Shown in pieces: positions 16,953 through 25,065 of a DNA stretch of 45,482 bases; position 1 is the first letter of the stretch; each line of letters begins with the position of its first letter. Origin of the DNA: BM506 sp031581485 (GTDB lineage Bacteria; Desulfobacterota; Desulfobulbia; Desulfobulbales; SURF-16). The DNA lies in assembly GCA_031581485.1 (NCBI GenBank), contig JAVLBA010000013.1, positions 1 through 45,482 of the forward strand, given 5' to 3'. The position numbers and the translations under genes are program-made. The notes below the pieces were generated by a model, which searched no databases, was not told the DNA's origin, and saw nothing but the letters and a program-made list of their open reading frames with translations.

Positions 16953-19867
16953 TCCCTGCCCTGCCCCTGGCCACCTATCGTCTGCAGTTCAACAGCGCCT
17001 TTACCTTCAACGATGCCCGGGCCATCGTCCCCTATCTCCATGAGCTGGGAATCAGCCACTGCTATGCCTCGCCTCTGCTCAAGGCCCGCAGCCACAGCAG
17101 CCACGGCTATGACATTGTCGACCACAATGCCCTCAATCCGGAGCTGGGGAGTGCTGAGGAATTTCAGCTCTTTGTTGAGGCCCTGCATGCTCATGACATG
17201 GGGCTCATCCTTGATATCGTCCCCAACCATATGGGGATCGGCGGCAGCGACAACAACTGGTGGCTTGATATCCTTGAAAATGGACCGGCCTCCCCCTATG
17301 CCGATTATTTTGATATTGACTGGCATCCGCAGGCGGCGAGTATTTTCAATGGCAAGGTGTTGTTACCCATTCTGGGCGATTATTATGGCAATGTCCTTGA
17401 TCGCGGCGAGATCCAACTCACCTTCAGCAAGGAGGAGGGCAGCTTTGCGGCCCGCTACTATGAGCACCTGCTGCCCATGGATCCCAAAAGCTATGCCCAG
17501 ATCCTGGCTCCGGCCGTGGCCCGTCTCAAAGAGACCCAGGCCGGTAATGCGGCCCTCCTTGGCCGGTGGGAGCAGCTGATGGCTGGCTGCCAGCAGTTGC
17601 CGGGCTGGAAGGCAGTGGGCCATCGCCTCCGGGCCCTCCGGCTGGATCGGCAAGCAGCCTATAAACGCGAACTTGGCCTGCTCTATCAGGAGCCAGGCGG
17701 CCAGGAAGCCATTGACCACGCCCTGGCCCTCTTCAATGCCCCGGGCCAGGGCAGGGTGCTCTACAAAATGCTGCACCGTCTCCTGGAAAAACAGGCCTAC
17801 CGTCTCGCCTTCTGGCAGGTGGCAGCGGACGAGATCAATTATCGCCGCTTCTTCAACATCAACAGCCTGGCCGGCTTGCGTCAGGAAAAGAGCGAGGTCT
17901 TTGAGGCCACCCACCGCCTCCTTTTCTCCCTCATCGAACAAGGGCTTATCCAGGGAGTACGCATCGATCATCCGGATGGCCTCTTTGATCCCCAAGGCTA
18001 TTATGACCGGCTGAGCAGAGAGATTCGCAGCCGTTTACCGAAGGTGGGGCCCAAAGGCGGCATAAAGCGCGAATTTTATCTGGTGGCTGAAAAAATTCTC
18101 GCTATCCATGAAGATCTTCCCCAGGAGTGGCCCCTCCACGGCACCACTGGCTATGGTTTTGCCTCCCTGCTGAACGGCCTCTTTATCAAGCCGGAAGGGG
18201 AGAGACCCCTCAGACGGCTCTGTCGCCTCTACACCGGCCAGAAAATCGATTATGCTGAAAATCTTCATGGCGCCAAGAGGCTGATCATCAAGGCCCAGCT
18301 GGCCAGTGAGCTGACGGTGTTGACCAATATGTTGCGGCAGATCGCCGAACTGGACCATCATACCCGGGATTTTACCCGTACCGGCCTCAGGGAGGCACTC
18401 GCCGAGGTGGTGGCCTGCTTTCCGGTCTACCGCACCTATGTGACTCCCGGCCGAGTGGCCCCTGATGACCGCCGTCATGTGGAATGGGCCGTGGCTGAGG
18501 CCAAGCAGCGCAATCCGGTGACAGACCCGGCTGTCTTCGACTTTGTCCGTGATTCCCTTCTGCTGGTCAGAACCTTCGGCAACCGCCGGGCCATGCAGGA
18601 GAAGGTGGCCCGCTTTGCCATGAAATTTCAACAATATACGGCACCGGTCATGGCCAAGGCCCAGGAGGATACGGTCTTTTACCGGCATTGTCATCTGCTC
18701 TCCCTGAATGAGGTAGGTGGCGACCCGAGGTACTTCAGCGTTTCGCGGCCGACATTCCACCAGGCGAACCAGAAGCGGCAGCAGCTCTGGCCTTATACCA
18801 TGCTGGCCACCTCCACCCATGACAGCAAGCGGAGCGAGGATGTCCGGGCCCGGATCAATGTCTTGAGTGAGGTTCCTGATCTCTGGAAACAGCGGTGCCG
18901 GCGCTGGCAGAGGCTCAACCGTCGCCATGTCAGGCGTTTAAACGGTGATGTGGCGCCCAGTCGCAACGATGAATATCAGCTCTACCAGACCCTGCTGGGC
19001 ACCTTTCCCCTCTCCTTTCCCACTGAGGCGGAATTGGACCGGTATCGGCAGCGGATTGAGGGGTACATGCTCAAGGCGGTGCGGGAGGCCAAGGTGCACA
19101 CCTCTTGGCTCAAACCGGTTCCGGCCTATGAAGAGGCGGTATCCTCCTTTGTAGGGGCCCTGCTCCACTCAGGCCCGGCCAACCCCTTTCTGGCTGATCT
19201 GGGCGATTTTGTGCAGGGTGTCGGTCGTCTTGGCCTGCTCAACAGCCTCTCCCAGCTCCTTCTCAAGCTCACCGCCCCGGGAGTGCCGGATATCTATCAG
19301 GGCAATGAACTCTGGAATTTCAGCCTGGTTGATCCGGACAACCGCCGGCCGGTTGATTTCAGTGGCGCCGCCAAGATGCTTACCGGGTTTTCTGCCCTGT
19401 TTGGGGAAGAGGCGCCGCCGGAACCCACCCTGGCCTCTCTGCTGGCCACCCTTGAAGATGGCAGGGCCAAGCTTTTTGTCACCAGCCAGACCCTGCGCTT
19501 TCGGAGAAGCCACCCAGACCTCTTTTCCCAGGGCAGTTACGAGGTTTTGCCCCTCCTGGGCGATCATGAGCGACATCTCTGTGTCATCGCTCGGAGCTGG
19601 GGCAAAGAGCAACTCCTGGCCGTTGCGCCGCGATTTTTTGCCTCTCTTCTGGCTGGGCAGGATTGGCAGGCGCCGGCAATGAGTGAGACGACATGGGGGA
19701 CAACGTCTATTGGCCTGCCCGCTTCTTCTCAATCCCGCACCTATGTCGATATCTTCAGCCATGAAAGGCATACCCCGGAACAGCAGGACAATCGTGCTGT
19801 GCTGAAGGCAGCCTCTCTGCTCCGCACCTTTCCGGTGGCCCTGCTCTACAGTGCGGCGCCCTCATGA
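16949..19867 (+). CDS. treY: Maltooligosyl trehalose synthase TreY
   Basis: A 972-residue GH13_26 enzyme that rearranges the reducing-end alpha-1,4 bond of maltodextrin to the alpha,alpha-1,1 bond of trehalose. The start (ATYRLQFNSAFTFNDA) and SPLLKARSHSSHGYDIVDH are diagnostic. The catalytic regions lie near residue 340 (GVRIDHPDGLFDP), 388 (HEDLPQEW, then GTTGYGF) and 623 (STHDSKRSEDVRAR). It is at the long end of the family. ATG 16949 overlaps the treZ stop as ATGA, with AGGAG 7 nt upstream. It is the last gene of the operon. Confidence 0.95.
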   Translation: MIPALPLATYRLQFNSAFTFNDARAIVPYLHELGISHCYASPLLKARSHSSHGYDIVDHNALNPELGSAEEFQLFVEALHAHDMGLILDIVPNHMGIGGSDNNWWLDILENGPASPYADYFDIDWHPQAASIFNGKVLLPILGDYYGNVLDRGEIQLTFSKEEGSFAARYYEHLLPMDPKSYAQILAPAVARLKETQAGNAALLGRWEQLMAGCQQLPGWKAVGHRLRALRLDRQAAYKRELGLLYQEPGGQEAIDHALALFNAPGQGRVLYKMLHRLLEKQAYRLAFWQVAADEINYRRFFNINSLAGLRQEKSEVFEATHRLLFSLIEQGLIQGVRIDHPDGLFDPQGYYDRLSREIRSRLPKVGPKGGIKREFYLVAEKILAIHEDLPQEWPLHGTTGYGFASLLNGLFIKPEGERPLRRLCRLYTGQKIDYAENLHGAKRLIIKAQLASELTVLTNMLRQIAELDHHTRDFTRTGLREALAEVVACFPVYRTYVTPGRVAPDDRRHVEWAVAEAKQRNPVTDPAVFDFVRDSLLLVRTFGNRRAMQEKVARFAMKFQQYTAPVMAKAQEDTVFYRHCHLLSLNEVGGDPRYFSVSRPTFHQANQKRQQLWPYTMLATSTHDSKRSEDVRARINVLSEVPDLWKQRCRRWQRLNRRHVRRLNGDVAPSRNDEYQLYQTLLGTFPLSFPTEAELDRYRQRIEGYMLKAVREAKVHTSWLKPVPAYEEAVSSFVGALLHSGPANPFLADLGDFVQGVGRLGLLNSLSQLLLKLTAPGVPDIYQGNELWNFSLVDPDNRRPVDFSGAAKMLTGFSALFGEEAPPEPTLASLLATLEDGRAKLFVTSQTLRFRRSHPDLFSQGSYEVLPLLGDHERHLCVIARSWGKEQLLAVAPRFFASLLAGQDWQAPAMSETTWGTTSIGLPASSQSRTYVDIFSHERHTPEQQDNRAVLKAASLLRTFPVALLYSAAPS

Positions 19868-20047
19868 GCGGGGAGTTTCAGCCAAGGTGCGGCGCAGCGT
19901 AACTATGTGGAGTGCTGTCGGCTTGGAGAGCGGCGGGTTTTGAATGAGCAAAAAAATTGCCATGGGGTAAAAAAGGGCATTGCCGGCACCTTTTTGGTAC
20001 CGGCGGCCACACGGTGACCGGATACTTTGCGGAAGGAGGCTAGGGCC

Positions 20048-20413
20048 ATGCGGGAAGAAAAGAGGATGGGTGTTACCATGAACGCCGTTATATCAGACGG
20101 CAATTTTGCCTTTGAAGGCCGGGTGGAGAATATTTCCAGGAGCGGCTTTAAAATGGCGGATATCCCCGCCAAATTCAATGCCGAATCATCGGAATGTACA
20201 GCGGTGATCAGCAATAAGACCAGAAATTACAAGGTCGCCATTCGCCCCATCTGGTCTACAGAGGAGGGGATCTACAAGGTGGTGGGCTTTGACATCCTTT
20301 CCCCCCCGGCGGCGTGGCTGGCCTTTGTCGATGAGCTCAATCCCGAGATCAGGGAGGAGGATCAGCAGGAAAGAGAGAAAACAGGAGTCAGAATGATCCT
20401 TCCCGGAGATTAA
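20048..20413 (+). CDS. PilZ domain protein, probable c-di-GMP receptor
   Basis: A 121-residue protein that is almost only a PilZ domain. Both ligand motifs are visible: RxxxR at the very N-terminus (REEKR, residues 2-6) and NxSxxG (ENISRSGFKM). A c-di-GMP-binding adaptor role is likely; the output target is unknown. GGAGG 9 nt before ATG 20048 fixes the start downstream of a possible TTG at 20027. It lies 180 bp after treY; an 8-of-9-bp stem-loop (19982-20004) sits between them without a T tract. Its last 26 nt overlap the 3' end of the opposite-strand TM2 gene. Confidence 0.8.
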   Translation: MREEKRMGVTMNAVISDGNFAFEGRVENISRSGFKMADIPAKFNAESSECTAVISNKTRNYKVAIRPIWSTEEGIYKVVGFDILSPPAAWLAFVDELNPEIREEDQQEREKTGVRMILPGD

Positions 20414-20795
20414 GTTCCGAGATCTGGCTGTTTAGAGTCCAGAAGTCGTACAGATAGCCAAGGCCGAACAGGGCACAGGTAAAAAGGAAAAGAATGCCCG
20501 TGAGCCACTTCCCCATATACATGCGATGGATTCCGAAGATCCCCAGGAAGGTGAGAAGAATCCAGGCCACCGTGTAATCGATGCCCCCTGCTTCAAAACG
20601 CAAATCCGCCTCCCTGTCCATGGCCGGGATCAGAAACAGGTCAATGAGCCAGCCAATGCCCAGGAGGCCAAGGGTGAAGAGATAGAGGGTCCCGGAAATA
20701 GGTTTGCCATAATAAAAACGGTGCGAGCCGGTAAAACCGAAAATCCAGAGGATATAGCCGATGGTCTTGCTGTGGGTATCTGTAATAGGATGCAT
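20388..20795 (-). CDS. TM2 domain membrane protein with two TM2-like units
   Basis: A 135-residue inner-membrane protein made of two related units. The first is GYILWIFGFTGSHRFYYGK-GTLYLFTLGLLGIGWLIDLFLIP; the second is AWILLTFLGIFGIHRMYMGK-GILFLFTCALFGLGYLYDFWTLN. Each has the TM2 pattern (G-GxHRFY-G, two helices, then W/Y-xxD). The family's function is unknown. GAGGAG lies 6 nt before ATG 20795. The gene converges on the PilZ gene and overlaps its 3' end by 26 nt. Confidence 0.8.
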   Translation of the reverse strand: MHPITDTHSKTIGYILWIFGFTGSHRFYYGKPISGTLYLFTLGLLGIGWLIDLFLIPAMDREADLRFEAGGIDYTVAWILLTFLGIFGIHRMYMGKWLTGILFLFTCALFGLGYLYDFWTLNSQISELNLREGSF

Positions 20796-20847
20796 GGCAA
20801 GTCTCCTCTATTTTTTTACGGATTATCTCTTAGATGATGAGAGCAGC

Positions 20848-20880
20848 GCCGCCCCCTTTTCCAGGGCGGCACCCCTTTTT
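20848..20880 (+). terminator. Possible plus-strand terminator
   Basis: GCCGCCC (20848-20854) pairs with GGGCGGC (20864-20870) around a 9-nt loop, then ACCCC and five Ts. It would stop plus-strand transcripts that run from the PilZ gene across the antisense TM2 gene. The tail is weak. Confidence 0.4.
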
Positions 20881-20923
20881 GGCTCAGATATCAAGAACGC
20901 CATGGGCGGAAAATAAAGATCTT

Positions 20924-22480
20924 TCACACCTGGCACCAGAAGATGCGGACATGTTCAGGCTGGCCGGGGAGGAGGGGGAAATCAAAAGGGGGCCGCCAGG
21001 GAACCACCTTGCTGAAGGAATCCTCTAATTCGTGCAGGTATTGCAGGCCATTGCCGGCGCTGTGATTATTGGCAAAGAGGGCCAGGCCGTCCGGGGCCAG
21101 AAGGGCGGTCACCAGTCGAGCCAGCTCATGCCACTCCCTGGCCACTGAAAAGGTGGCGCCTTTGCCGGCCGAGGCAAAGACCGGCGGGTCACAGATTATC
21201 AGATCCCAGGGGACAAAGGCGGCGGGATCCCGCTTCTTTTTGCGGAACTGGCGGTCCAGCCACTTGCGGACATCCTCCTTGATGAATTTGCCGCGCCCTG
21301 TCTGCTCCAGGCTGTTGGCCCTGAAATTGGCCTTGCCCCGTTCCAGAGAACCGGCAGCCAGATCCACGGAAAAAACCACCTCAGCCCCGGCCTGCACGGC
21401 AAAGGCGGAAAAGGAACAGGTAAAGGCAAAAAGGTTGGCAATTCTTTTGCCCCGGGCCCGCTGCCAGAGCAGGCGCCGGGAGTCCCGCTGGTCAAGGAAA
21501 AGGCCGACATGCTGCTCATTATTCAAGGTAACTTGAAAGCGCAGGTCATGTTCCTTGACCCAGAAGGCCGGCGGCACCTCCTGCCCCCAGCTGACAATAT
21601 CGCTAAAGAGCCTGCTGTGGTGCGGGTCTCTTCTGTTGGTGCGGATCACGGCGCCCAGGCAGCCCAGCTCCCGGGAGAGGCTGTCCAGGGTGGCTGACAG
21701 AGAGGTGCGCAGGCTGGCCGAGGATCGATTCTCGTCATAGCCGGTGACACAGAGATATTGGTCAAAGAGATCAATGCTGAAGGGCCTGCCCTGCACCTCG
21801 CCCCGATGGACAAGACGCATGGCATTGGTGACAGAGGCCAGCAGGGGCAGACGCCGCTCCCAGGCCACTGTTGCTGCCGTGAGGAGGTTGTCCGCCCCTT
21901 TTAAAAGGAGGGCAAAGGCCTGCGGCAAGGGGCTGGACAGGGCACGGGGCAGCTCGGGCCAGAGCAGCTCTGTGCAGTGCAGGCAGAGACGGGGAAAAGA
22001 GGTGCCCTTATAAAGGGTGTCCCCCAGGATGGGGAGCCCGGCGGCCGCGGCATGCCGTCTTATCTGATGTTTACGGCCGCGGACAATTTCCGCCTGATAG
22101 AGGCTGTAGCCGCCCCCGGCCTTGATAAACTGAAAAGATGTTGAGCAGGCCTTGCCGTCCAAGGGGTCATGGCATGTCCAGCCTGAGGAGGCGGCTTTGT
22201 TTCGGTCGGTGATGAAAGAGTATATTTTCCTGGCCTGCCCCTGTTCATGGATGACCTGGGCCCGGCTGCTGGCTTGGCTGTCTAAGGCGAGCAGGAGCAG
22301 GCCGCTGGTCTCCTTGTCCAGCCGGGAGCAGAGATGGACCTGGAGCCCATGGTGCAACTCCAGCCATTCGGCGAGGCCGACATCTCCGGGGCGGGCAGCA
22401 TGGCTGGAGAGGCCGCTTGGCTTATGGACCACCAGCCAGGATTTGTCTTGATAGGCAAAGGGCGATTGGGAGGGGAGCAT
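20924..22480 (-). CDS. Fusion of RluA-like pseudouridine synthase and RlmI-like SAM methyltransferase
   Basis: A 518-residue two-enzyme protein. Residues 8-200 are an RluA-type pseudouridine synthase, with SRLDKETSG at 52-60 (D55 catalytic; the usual His of HRLD is Ser) and GRKHQIRRHAA. Residues about 235-518 resemble the 23S rRNA m5C methyltransferase RlmI and relatives, with VGLFLDQRDSR at 325-335, a SAM-binding LFAFTCSFSAFAVQAGA segment, SVDLA, and DLIICDPPVFA at 426-436. Both halves probably modify rRNA, but the targets are unknown. I chose ATG 22480 because the domain starts right after it; an in-frame start at 22618 adds 46 unconserved residues. No close partner gene. Confidence 0.8.
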   Translation of the reverse strand: MLPSQSPFAYQDKSWLVVHKPSGLSSHAARPGDVGLAEWLELHHGLQVHLCSRLDKETSGLLLLALDSQASSRAQVIHEQGQARKIYSFITDRNKAASSGWTCHDPLDGKACSTSFQFIKAGGGYSLYQAEIVRGRKHQIRRHAAAAGLPILGDTLYKGTSFPRLCLHCTELLWPELPRALSSPLPQAFALLLKGADNLLTAATVAWERRLPLLASVTNAMRLVHRGEVQGRPFSIDLFDQYLCVTGYDENRSSASLRTSLSATLDSLSRELGCLGAVIRTNRRDPHHSRLFSDIVSWGQEVPPAFWVKEHDLRFQVTLNNEQHVGLFLDQRDSRRLLWQRARGKRIANLFAFTCSFSAFAVQAGAEVVFSVDLAAGSLERGKANFRANSLEQTGRGKFIKEDVRKWLDRQFRKKKRDPAAFVPWDLIICDPPVFASAGKGATFSVAREWHELARLVTALLAPDGLALFANNHSAGNGLQYLHELEDSFSKVVPWRPPFDFPLLPGQPEHVRIFWCQV

Positions 22481-22534
22481 CAGCGGCCTGGTTTTTTGAT
22501 ACCTGGAAAAAAGGATGAAAGGCGGAAAAAGATA

Positions 22535-22563
22535 TTGCAGGGGAGGAGTGAACCGATTAATAG
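22535..22563 (+). promoter_or_regulatory. Sigma-70-like promoter for a candidate small RNA
   Basis: TTGCAG (22535-22540), 17-bp spacer, TAATAG (22558-22563). It points away from the fusion gene into a 230-bp stretch rich in hairpins. It overlaps the 5' flank of the minus-strand fusion gene. Confidence 0.4.
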
Positions 22564-22569
22564 ATTCTC

Positions 22570-22792
22570 CACCTGAGCATGCCGGCCCTTTGTATACACC
22601 ATGGGCCGGCATGGTCAACCTCCCCCCTTTCCGCCTGGAAAGGAAGAACGAGATTACAGCAGATTAGAGAAGATCTTGCTGCCGCTCTTTTGTTTCCTGC
22701 CAACCTGTTTTTTGGGGGTTGGTTTTATATATTGTGCATGGAGCCTTACCCCTGGCCATCTGGTCGGGTAAGGCATAAATGCCATTTTTTTT
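22570..22792 (+). ncRNA. Candidate structured small RNA upstream of tRNA-Asn
   Basis: No protein gene fits, yet the strand carries successive hairpins. They are an 11-bp perfect stem (22578-22588 with 22603-22613); CCTTTCC-GCCT-GGAAAGG (22626-22643); a bulged CAGCA/TGCTG stem near 22660-22690; CCAACC/GGTTGG (22700-22722); and CCTTACCC/GGGTAAGG (22744-22773) with an inner GGCC/GGTC. The last is followed by GGCA-TAAA-TGCC and eight Ts (22785-22792), an intrinsic terminator with no upstream gene to serve. A promoter-like pair sits at 22535-22563. It does not match the 6S, 4.5S, tmRNA or RNase P signatures I know. Its existence as a transcript is inference. Confidence 0.4.
22578..22613. promoter_or_regulatory. 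11-bp perfect inverted repeat upstream of the fusion gene
   Basis: CATGCCGGCCC (22578-22588) and GGGCCGGCATG (22603-22613) flank a 14-nt centre that itself contains the palindrome TGTATACA. It lies about 100 bp upstream of the minus-strand fusion gene start and at the 5' end of the candidate small RNA, so it could be an operator or the first RNA hairpin. Confidence 0.45.
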
Positions 22793-22813
22793 ATATAGCT
22801 GCCAGGCAAGGTG

Positions 22814-22842
22814 TTGACGCCCCCGGCGCGATGGTGTACATA
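22814..22842 (+). promoter_or_regulatory. Promoter of tRNA-Asn
   Basis: TTGACG (22814-22819), 17-bp spacer, TACATA (22837-22842), ending 20 bp before the tRNA 5' end. Confidence 0.6.
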
Positions 22843-22862
22843 AGCACATTCTGACTCCGTAT

Positions 22863-22938
22863 TCCTCGGTAGCTCAGTTGGTAGAGCAGGTGACTGTTAA
22901 TCACCCTGTCGGGGGTTCGAATCCCTCCCGAGGAGCCA
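22863..22938 (+). tRNA. tRNA-Asn (GUU)
   Basis: 76 nt with encoded CCA. The acceptor is TCCTCGG/CCGAGGA with discriminator G, the D stem GCTC/GAGC, the anticodon stem GGTGA/TCACC around CTGTTAA (anticodon GTT), and the T arm GGGGG-TTCGAAT-CCCTC. All arms pair well. Confidence 0.96.
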
Positions 22939-22973
22939 GTTTCTTACCGCTTTTTTAAAGCGTTTATATAGTA

Positions 22974-23007
22974 AAGCCCGCCGGAGAAATCTTGCGGGCT
23001 TTTTTTG
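22974..23007 (+). terminator. Terminator after tRNA-Asn
   Basis: AAGCCCGC (22974-22981) pairs perfectly with GCGGGCTT (22994-23001) around a 12-nt loop and runs into seven Ts. Confidence 0.9.
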
Positions 23008-23031
23008 TTTGCCTGAGCGTCGCGCAAACAG

Positions 23032-23070
23032 AAAAAGCCCTGATCGCCAGAAGCGATCAGGGCTTTTTTT
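23032..23070. terminator. Bidirectional terminator between tRNA-Asn and the IHF/HU gene
   Basis: A 16-bp perfect stem (23032-23047 with 23053-23068) with a 5-nt loop is flanked by A5 on the left and T7 on the right, so it works on both strands. It would end the minus-strand IHF/HU transcript and back up the tRNA terminator. A further 9-bp inverted repeat (23080-23088 with 23091-23099) spans the IHF/HU stop codon. Confidence 0.88.
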
Positions 23071-23095
23071 ATGAAAATAATGATCTCCAAGGAGA

Positions 23096-23395
23096 TCATG
23101 CAGAACCATATTTCAACTTATTGGTGTTGACCTGCTCACGCAACTCCTTACCCACCTTGAAGAAGGGCAGCCGTTTGGGGGGGACTTTGATCTTTTCGCC
23201 TGTCTTGGGGTTACGGCCCAGATAGGATCCATAATCCTTGATGACGAAACTGCCAAAGCCCCGTATCTCAATGGTGTTGCCGCCGGCCAGGGATTCACAC
23301 ATGGAGTCGAGGATAGTGGATACCACATCACTTGCCTCCCGGGGGGATATATTCATCTCGTGGGCTACGGCCTCGATCAATTCTGATTTGTTCAT
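23096..23395 (-). CDS. HU/IHF family DNA-bending protein, IHF-beta-like
   Basis: A 99-residue nucleoid protein that binds and bends DNA as a dimer. MNKSELIEAVA, the IEIRGFGSFVIKDYGSYLGRNPKTGEKI arm region and the end VPPKRLPFFKVGKELREQVN are closest to IHF-beta type members. GGGAG 7 nt upstream fixes ATG 23395 rather than 23410. A partner alpha subunit is not in the window. A minus-strand promoter lies at 23511-23538, giving a leader of about 110 nt with a short AGCAC/GTGCT hairpin. Confidence 0.93.
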   Translation of the reverse strand: MNKSELIEAVAHEMNISPREASDVVSTILDSMCESLAGGNTIEIRGFGSFVIKDYGSYLGRNPKTGEKIKVPPKRLPFFKVGKELREQVNTNKLKYGSA

Positions 23396-23510
23396 GGTAT
23401 TCTCCCGCAAAAAAACGGATAATTAAGCACTCTTTGTGCTGATAGGTATGGGTTAACAGGCAACCTGGCTTCTTCACCATAGAGGGGTGATTTCCCCCGG
23501 TTACTTTGAT

Positions 23511-23538
23511 TGTATAATGTTCGATATTTGAAAGTAAA
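23511..23538 (-). promoter_or_regulatory. Promoter of the IHF/HU gene
   Basis: On the minus strand: TTTACT (23538-23533), 16-bp spacer, TATACA (23516-23511), about 115 bp upstream of the start codon. Confidence 0.5.
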
Positions 23539-23678
23539 GCTGAAAAAATGGAGGGAGAGACCTCCGGGCAACAACGGGTTAGGTGTCGGGTGCTTTTCTT
23601 GGCTAATATTTTGAGATTAAAGAGCTTTTGTCTGGGCCCCAAGTGGGCTTGGCCAGAGGCAAAAGCCACCTCCGGAAG

Positions 23679-24476
23679 TTATCTGGCCTGGGGTTTTTTA
23701 TTGCTGGGGCCAGGGCGACGGCTCTTGCCGCTCTTGCCGCTCTGGACGGGGGGAATTTTTTTGTCCTTGTGGAATATGCGGCCAATATCTGCTTGAGAGA
23801 GAAAACGAAATTTTCCGGGCTTAAGGGAGCCAAGCTGGAGTTTGCCATAGGCAATCCGGGTCAGCTCTGTCACATGGTGGCCGATGGCGGTAAACATCTT
23901 GCGGACCTGGCGTTTTCTCCCCTCATGGATGGTGATTTCTATCACCGACTCTTTGGCCGCGGATTTGCGGACCTTTACCTGGGCCGGAGCGGTGAGGCGA
24001 CCCTCCACCTCCAGCCCCTCTTCCAGCTGCCGCAGTTCTGCGGCGCTGGGCTTACCTGTCACCCTGGCCACATAGGTCTTGTTGACCTCAAAGCGCGGAT
24101 GCTGTATCTGCTGAGCCAGGTCGCCGTCGTTGGTGAGGAGCAGGGCGCCCTTGGTGTCAAAATCAAGGCGGCCCACGGGAAAGATTCGTTCCGGCACCTT
24201 TTTCAAGAGAGAGGTGACAATGGGCCGTCCCTGGGGGTCATGGAGGGTGGTTACAAAGCCTTCCGGCTTGTTGAGCAGGACATATACCTTTTTTTCAGAA
24301 AAACCGACAGGTTGGCCCTTGGCCATGATCTTCTGCCTTTTTGGGTCGACCTTGAGGCCCATTTCGGTGACTACCTTGCCATCAACGGTAACCTGGCCGG
24401 TGCGGATCAGCTCTTCAGCCGCCCGGCGGGAACAGATGCCGGCCTGGGCCAATATTTTTTGTAAACGTTCATTCAT
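23679..24476 (-). CDS. rluB: RluB/RsuA-family pseudouridine synthase
   Basis: 265 residues. An N-terminal S4 RNA-binding domain (MNERLQKILAQAGICSRRAAEELI, about 1-60) is followed by the RsuA/RluB/RluE/RluF catalytic domain with VGRLDFDTKGALLLTNDG (D105 catalytic) and EGRKRQVRKMF. The basic C-terminal tail (SGKSGKSRRPGPSNKK) is common in RluB, which modifies 23S rRNA U2605 in E. coli; RsuA or RluF activity is less likely. AAGGA lies 8 nt before ATG 24476. It follows the small hypothetical gene by about 100 bp, probably in one transcript with ubiD. Confidence 0.9.
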   Translation of the reverse strand: MNERLQKILAQAGICSRRAAEELIRTGQVTVDGKVVTEMGLKVDPKRQKIMAKGQPVGFSEKKVYVLLNKPEGFVTTLHDPQGRPIVTSLLKKVPERIFPVGRLDFDTKGALLLTNDGDLAQQIQHPRFEVNKTYVARVTGKPSAAELRQLEEGLEVEGRLTAPAQVKVRKSAAKESVIEITIHEGRKRQVRKMFTAIGHHVTELTRIAYGKLQLGSLKPGKFRFLSQADIGRIFHKDKKIPPVQSGKSGKSRRPGPSNKKPQAR

Positions 24477-24578
24477 GATGCAAATCCTTGACCCCCACCG
24501 GCCCGACCCTGGCTTCTGAGGAAGTCGGCCTTTGAGCTGGTCTGCAGCGGCGGCAGCAAGATATTTTCAGCCGGCCTC

Positions 24579-25019
24579 TCAGGTATCGTAATCGCCGCGT
24601 CTGTATTTGGCCGTTTCCAGATAGGTGGCAGCGGCCACCTGTTCGATAAGCTGGGCCAGGGGATCATCATCAGAAAGCTGGGCCCTGATGTCAAGCAGCC
24701 CCTGGTTTTCCTCTTCCAGGGCCCTGATGAAGGGTTCAAGCTCCTTGGCGTCCAGGGTGGCGTTCTCAAGGGCCTGGGCAAAGAAATCAAGGGAGTCGAT
24801 GGTGACCTCTGCCATCTGCACCCCCTGCTGGCGCAGTTCAGGATCGCCCTGTTGCCGTGGCTCGACCGGCGTCACCGGTGCGGTGGCGCTGATATCCTGC
24901 ATTTCTTGCATCTGGGCCTGGAGCAGGTGTCGAAAATCAAGGGCGCTGGCTGCGTCCCCCTTTGTCGCCTTACCGCTGGAGGGGCTCTTGCCCGGGCCTT
25001 GCGACCGCTTTATTTTCAT
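24579..25019 (-). CDS. Conserved hypothetical protein, soluble and acidic
   Basis: 146 residues without signal peptide or membrane segment. The N-terminus is basic and low-complexity (about 1-25). The rest is acidic and helical, ending DDPLAQLIEQVAA-TYLETAKYRRGDY. A similar Tyr-Glu-x-x-Lys-[FY]-Arg-Arg-Gly-Asp-Tyr ending occurs in hypothetical proteins of Geobacter-like bacteria as I recall; no function is known to me. AGAAGGA precedes ATG 25019. It lies 46 bp downstream of ubiD and ahead of rluB. Confidence 0.6.
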   Translation of the reverse strand: MKIKRSQGPGKSPSSGKATKGDAASALDFRHLLQAQMQEMQDISATAPVTPVEPRQQGDPELRQQGVQMAEVTIDSLDFFAQALENATLDAKELEPFIRALEEENQGLLDIRAQLSDDDPLAQLIEQVAAATYLETAKYRRGDYDT

Positions 25020-25065
25020 GGTGTATCCTTCTTCTTGAAAAACATTGTCTCTGTACAGGTATTCC

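Noticed and set aside
23651..23694. GGCCAGA/TCTGGCC stem followed by T residues, terminator-like on the plus strand
   Set aside because: It lies at the end of the minus-strand rluB gene with no plus-strand transcript to serve, and the tail would be on the wrong strand for rluB.
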